The translations under genes and the position numbers were made by a program. DNA of 64,000 nucleotides from positions 844,258-908,257 of the forward strand of contig NZ_VDND01000001.1 in assembly GCF_007665395.1 (NCBI RefSeq), read 5' to 3'. The notes below the pieces were generated by a model. It ran no database searches and was not told the DNA's origin. It saw nothing but the letters and a program-made list of their open reading frames with translations. This DNA is from Pseudomonas oryzihabitans. GTDB lineage: Bacteria; Pseudomonadota; Gammaproteobacteria; Pseudomonadales; Pseudomonadaceae. The first letter of the stretch is position 1. Each line of letters starts with the position of its first letter. Positions 62,616 through 64,000 of the stretch are shown here, one piece after another.

Positions 62616-63422
62616 ATGATGCGCACCTCGCTGGCCATTCCGCCCAGCCCTTCTTCCAAGCGTATCTCCCGAATGGACAAACTCCCGCAAATCACCTTGG
62701 CTTTCTGGGTCATGAAGATCTGTGCAACGACGTTGGGTGAGACGGCCGGCGACCTCGTTTCAATGACGTTGGACGTTGGCTATGCCCTGAGCTCAGTCAT
62801 CCTCATCAGCTTTTTCATAGCGACTCTCATCGGTCAGCTGTCAGTACGCCGGTACCATCCACCGCTCTACTGGACAGTTATCCTGGCCACCAGTGTGGCG
62901 GGAACCACGCTGTCTGACTTCATGGATCGCACGCTGGGCTTGGGCTACGCGACCGGCTCAGCCATCTTGATCGCGATCCTCGCCGGCATCTTTCTCATCT
63001 GGTACCTGAGCGAAAGAAGCCTTTCAGTAAGCAACATCACCAGCCGCAGGGCAGAGCTTTTCTATTGGTTCGCGATTTTGTTCTCGAACACCCTGGGTAC
63101 AGCGCTAGGTGACTATCTGGCTGATGATTCGGGCTTGGGTTTTGCCGGCGGCGCACTGCTTATCGGTAGTCTCATCGCCTTGATGGCGATACTTCATTAC
63201 ACCAGCAAGATTTCGTCAGTCCTGGTCTTCTGGATTGCCTTCGTACTCACACGTCCTTTCGGCGCCACCTTGGGCGACGTACTTACCAAGCCCCACGACC
63301 ATGGCGGCCTCGACTTCGGCACAGTAGGCTCCTCGTTGGTATTGCTTTCGATTCTACTGGCACTGGTCATCTATGCGTCAATGAACAATCAGCGCGCAAC
63401 ATCCAAGAACCAGCAAGCTTAG
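62616..63422 (+). CDS. DUF347 repeat membrane protein (COG4705-like)
   Basis: A 268-residue inner-membrane protein built of four similar units, each with an aromatic/Thr helix ending in a TLGE/D..GD motif: CATTLGETAGDLVS, VAGTTLSDFMDRTLG, NTLGTALGDYLADD and FGATLGDVLTKP. This is the DUF347 arrangement, whose function is unknown. The first of several in-frame ATGs is used; ATG at 62673 (MDKLPQITLAFW) could be the true start. It precedes arnB, with which no functional link is established. Confidence 0.82.
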   Translation: MMRTSLAIPPSPSSKRISRMDKLPQITLAFWVMKICATTLGETAGDLVSMTLDVGYALSSVILISFFIATLIGQLSVRRYHPPLYWTVILATSVAGTTLSDFMDRTLGLGYATGSAILIAILAGIFLIWYLSERSLSVSNITSRRAELFYWFAILFSNTLGTALGDYLADDSGLGFAGGALLIGSLIALMAILHYTSKISSVLVFWIAFVLTRPFGATLGDVLTKPHDHGGLDFGTVGSSLVLLSILLALVIYASMNNQRATSKNQQA

Positions 63423-63660
63423 TCCCGATCTAAAAGTGCGAGCAATCGCAGGCGGAATAATAGGGACGCTTTTTTACACCCCATAGACATTGAATCGGGT
63501 TATCGAACTGCACCCGCTCTAGAGAAGGCTTTCATGGCGATTTGCCGTCACTTAACGCTTTAGAGCGGATCAAAACAGTACCTCCAGCTATGCCATGAGG
63601 CGCTTCGCCAAACACGGGCTACGCTAACTCAAGTGAACTTTGGTTACTGGATGCCGTGTT

Positions 63661-64000
63661 ATGACAGAAGCGCTTCAAAACTCGGGAAACATCAACGTCG
63701 ATCTGCCCTTCCTACCCTTCTCCCGTCCCAGCATTGGGCCCGACGAAGTGGCTGCCGTCACTGAGGCACTGACCTCCGGCTGGATCACCACCGGGCCAAA
63801 GGCAAATGCGCTTGAGGAGCGCTTCGCTGCCTCGGTGGGCGCTGCCCATGCGGTGGCCCTGTGCTCGGCCACCGCCGCCATGCATGTGACCCTGCTGGCG
63901 CTGGACATCGGCCCAGGCGACGAGGTGATCACCCCCGCGCTGACCTGGGTGTCGACCGCCAACATGATCACCCTGATCGGCGCCACCCCGGTGTTCGTCG
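63661..64000 (+). CDS. arnB: ArnB, UDP-4-amino-4-deoxy-L-arabinose aminotransferase (3' end outside window)
   Basis: The first 113 residues of a PLP-dependent DegT-family enzyme. They follow ArnB closely: [55 protein letters not shown] and [19 protein letters not shown]. ArnB makes the amino sugar that the arn pathway adds to lipid A, giving polymyxin resistance. It is probably the first gene of an arnBCADTEF-type operon running out of the window. The AT-richer 238 bases upstream must hold its promoter; a PmrA box was not clearly recognised. Confidence 0.93.
   Translation, partial: MTEALQNSGNINVDLPFLPFSRPSIGPDEVAAVTEALTSGWITTGPKANALEERFAASVGAAHAVALCSATAAMHVTLLALDIGPGDEVITPALTWVSTANMITLIGATPVFV

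Noticed and set aside
63423..63660. A possible PmrA-binding box before arnB (CTTAAC...CTTTAG)
   Set aside because: The match to the tandem CTTAAT pattern is too weak to claim.
1..64000. tRNA, rRNA or other structural RNA genes
   Set aside because: No cloverleaf or rRNA-like sequence was recognised in the intergenic regions by eye.

Overview
The window is high-GC gamma-proteobacterial chromosome and reads as a Pseudomonas. The indicators are a Pseudomonas-type DUF2790 secreted protein, an OprD-family porin, a tcuRABC-type tricarballylate locus, RlmE, a large two-partner secretion exoprotein and the start of an arnB gene. A P. oryzihabitans/psychrotolerans-like relative is possible, but species cannot be settled from the sequence alone. 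Most of the window is accessory catabolic and transport DNA with many one-component regulators: six LysR, and one each of RpiR, TetR, HxlR and AraC.

Layout. 0-0.3 kb: the C-terminal end of a CheW-like protein. 0.5-5.5 kb: tcuR-tcuA-tcuB-tcuC for tricarballylate uptake and oxidation. 5.7-10.9 kb: an RpiR-type regulator facing a six-gene set made of an amino-acid-type binding protein, three DUF1989 proteins and two ABC permeases, with no ATPase gene. 11.3-18 kb: an OprD porin, a secreted argininosuccinate-lyase-fold protein, a DctA/GltP-type symporter with a divergent LysR, and a DAO-family oxidase. 18.3-19.6 kb: an orphan flagellin behind a repeat-rich upstream region. 20.4-28.6 kb: a secreted SnoaL-like protein, a TetR/MFS efflux pair with a perfect operator palindrome, rlmE, a COG2509 flavoprotein overlapping a SPOUT RNA methyltransferase, a degenerate transposase-like segment, and an HxlR/SDR divergent pair. 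28.8-32.4 kb: a broken DUF2790 copy, then ornithine-cyclodeaminase-like and D-amino-acid-dehydrogenase-like genes with an AraC regulator.

32.6-36.5 kb: a sugar-acid type operon (enolase-superfamily dehydratase, 2-hydroxyacid dehydrogenase, RraA-family protein) with a divergent LysR. A second dehydrogenase-RraA pair with its own LysR and a CitMHS transporter lies at 55.2-59.3 kb. 36.9-43.0 kb: a secreted protein of unknown function, then a visibly more AT-rich block (ABM monooxygenase, Yellow-type secreted protein, LysR, MDR oxidoreductase, leaderless OpuAC-type binding protein). 43.4-51.9 kb: an intact DUF2790 gene and a tpsA-tpsB two-partner secretion system whose 2025-residue exoprotein carries about fifteen YDG-type repeats, including a recent exact tandem duplication of a 783-bp three-repeat block. 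52-55 kb: a secreted endonuclease I, a DUF606 membrane protein and a GpdQ-like phosphodiesterase. 59.6-64 kb: a TonB-dependent siderophore receptor with a Fur box, a DUF3606 gene broken by an in-frame stop, a DUF347 membrane protein and the 5' end of arnB.

A common theme is scavenging of organic acids and nitrogen compounds. The most unusual region is 5.7-18 kb. It could form one chain (inference): OprD entry, periplasmic cleavage of an N-succinyl-type adduct by a secreted lyase, uptake of the released C4-dicarboxylate by the DctA-like symporter, and processing of the released nitrogen part by the ABC transporter and DUF1989 (carboxyguanidine-deiminase-like) proteins.
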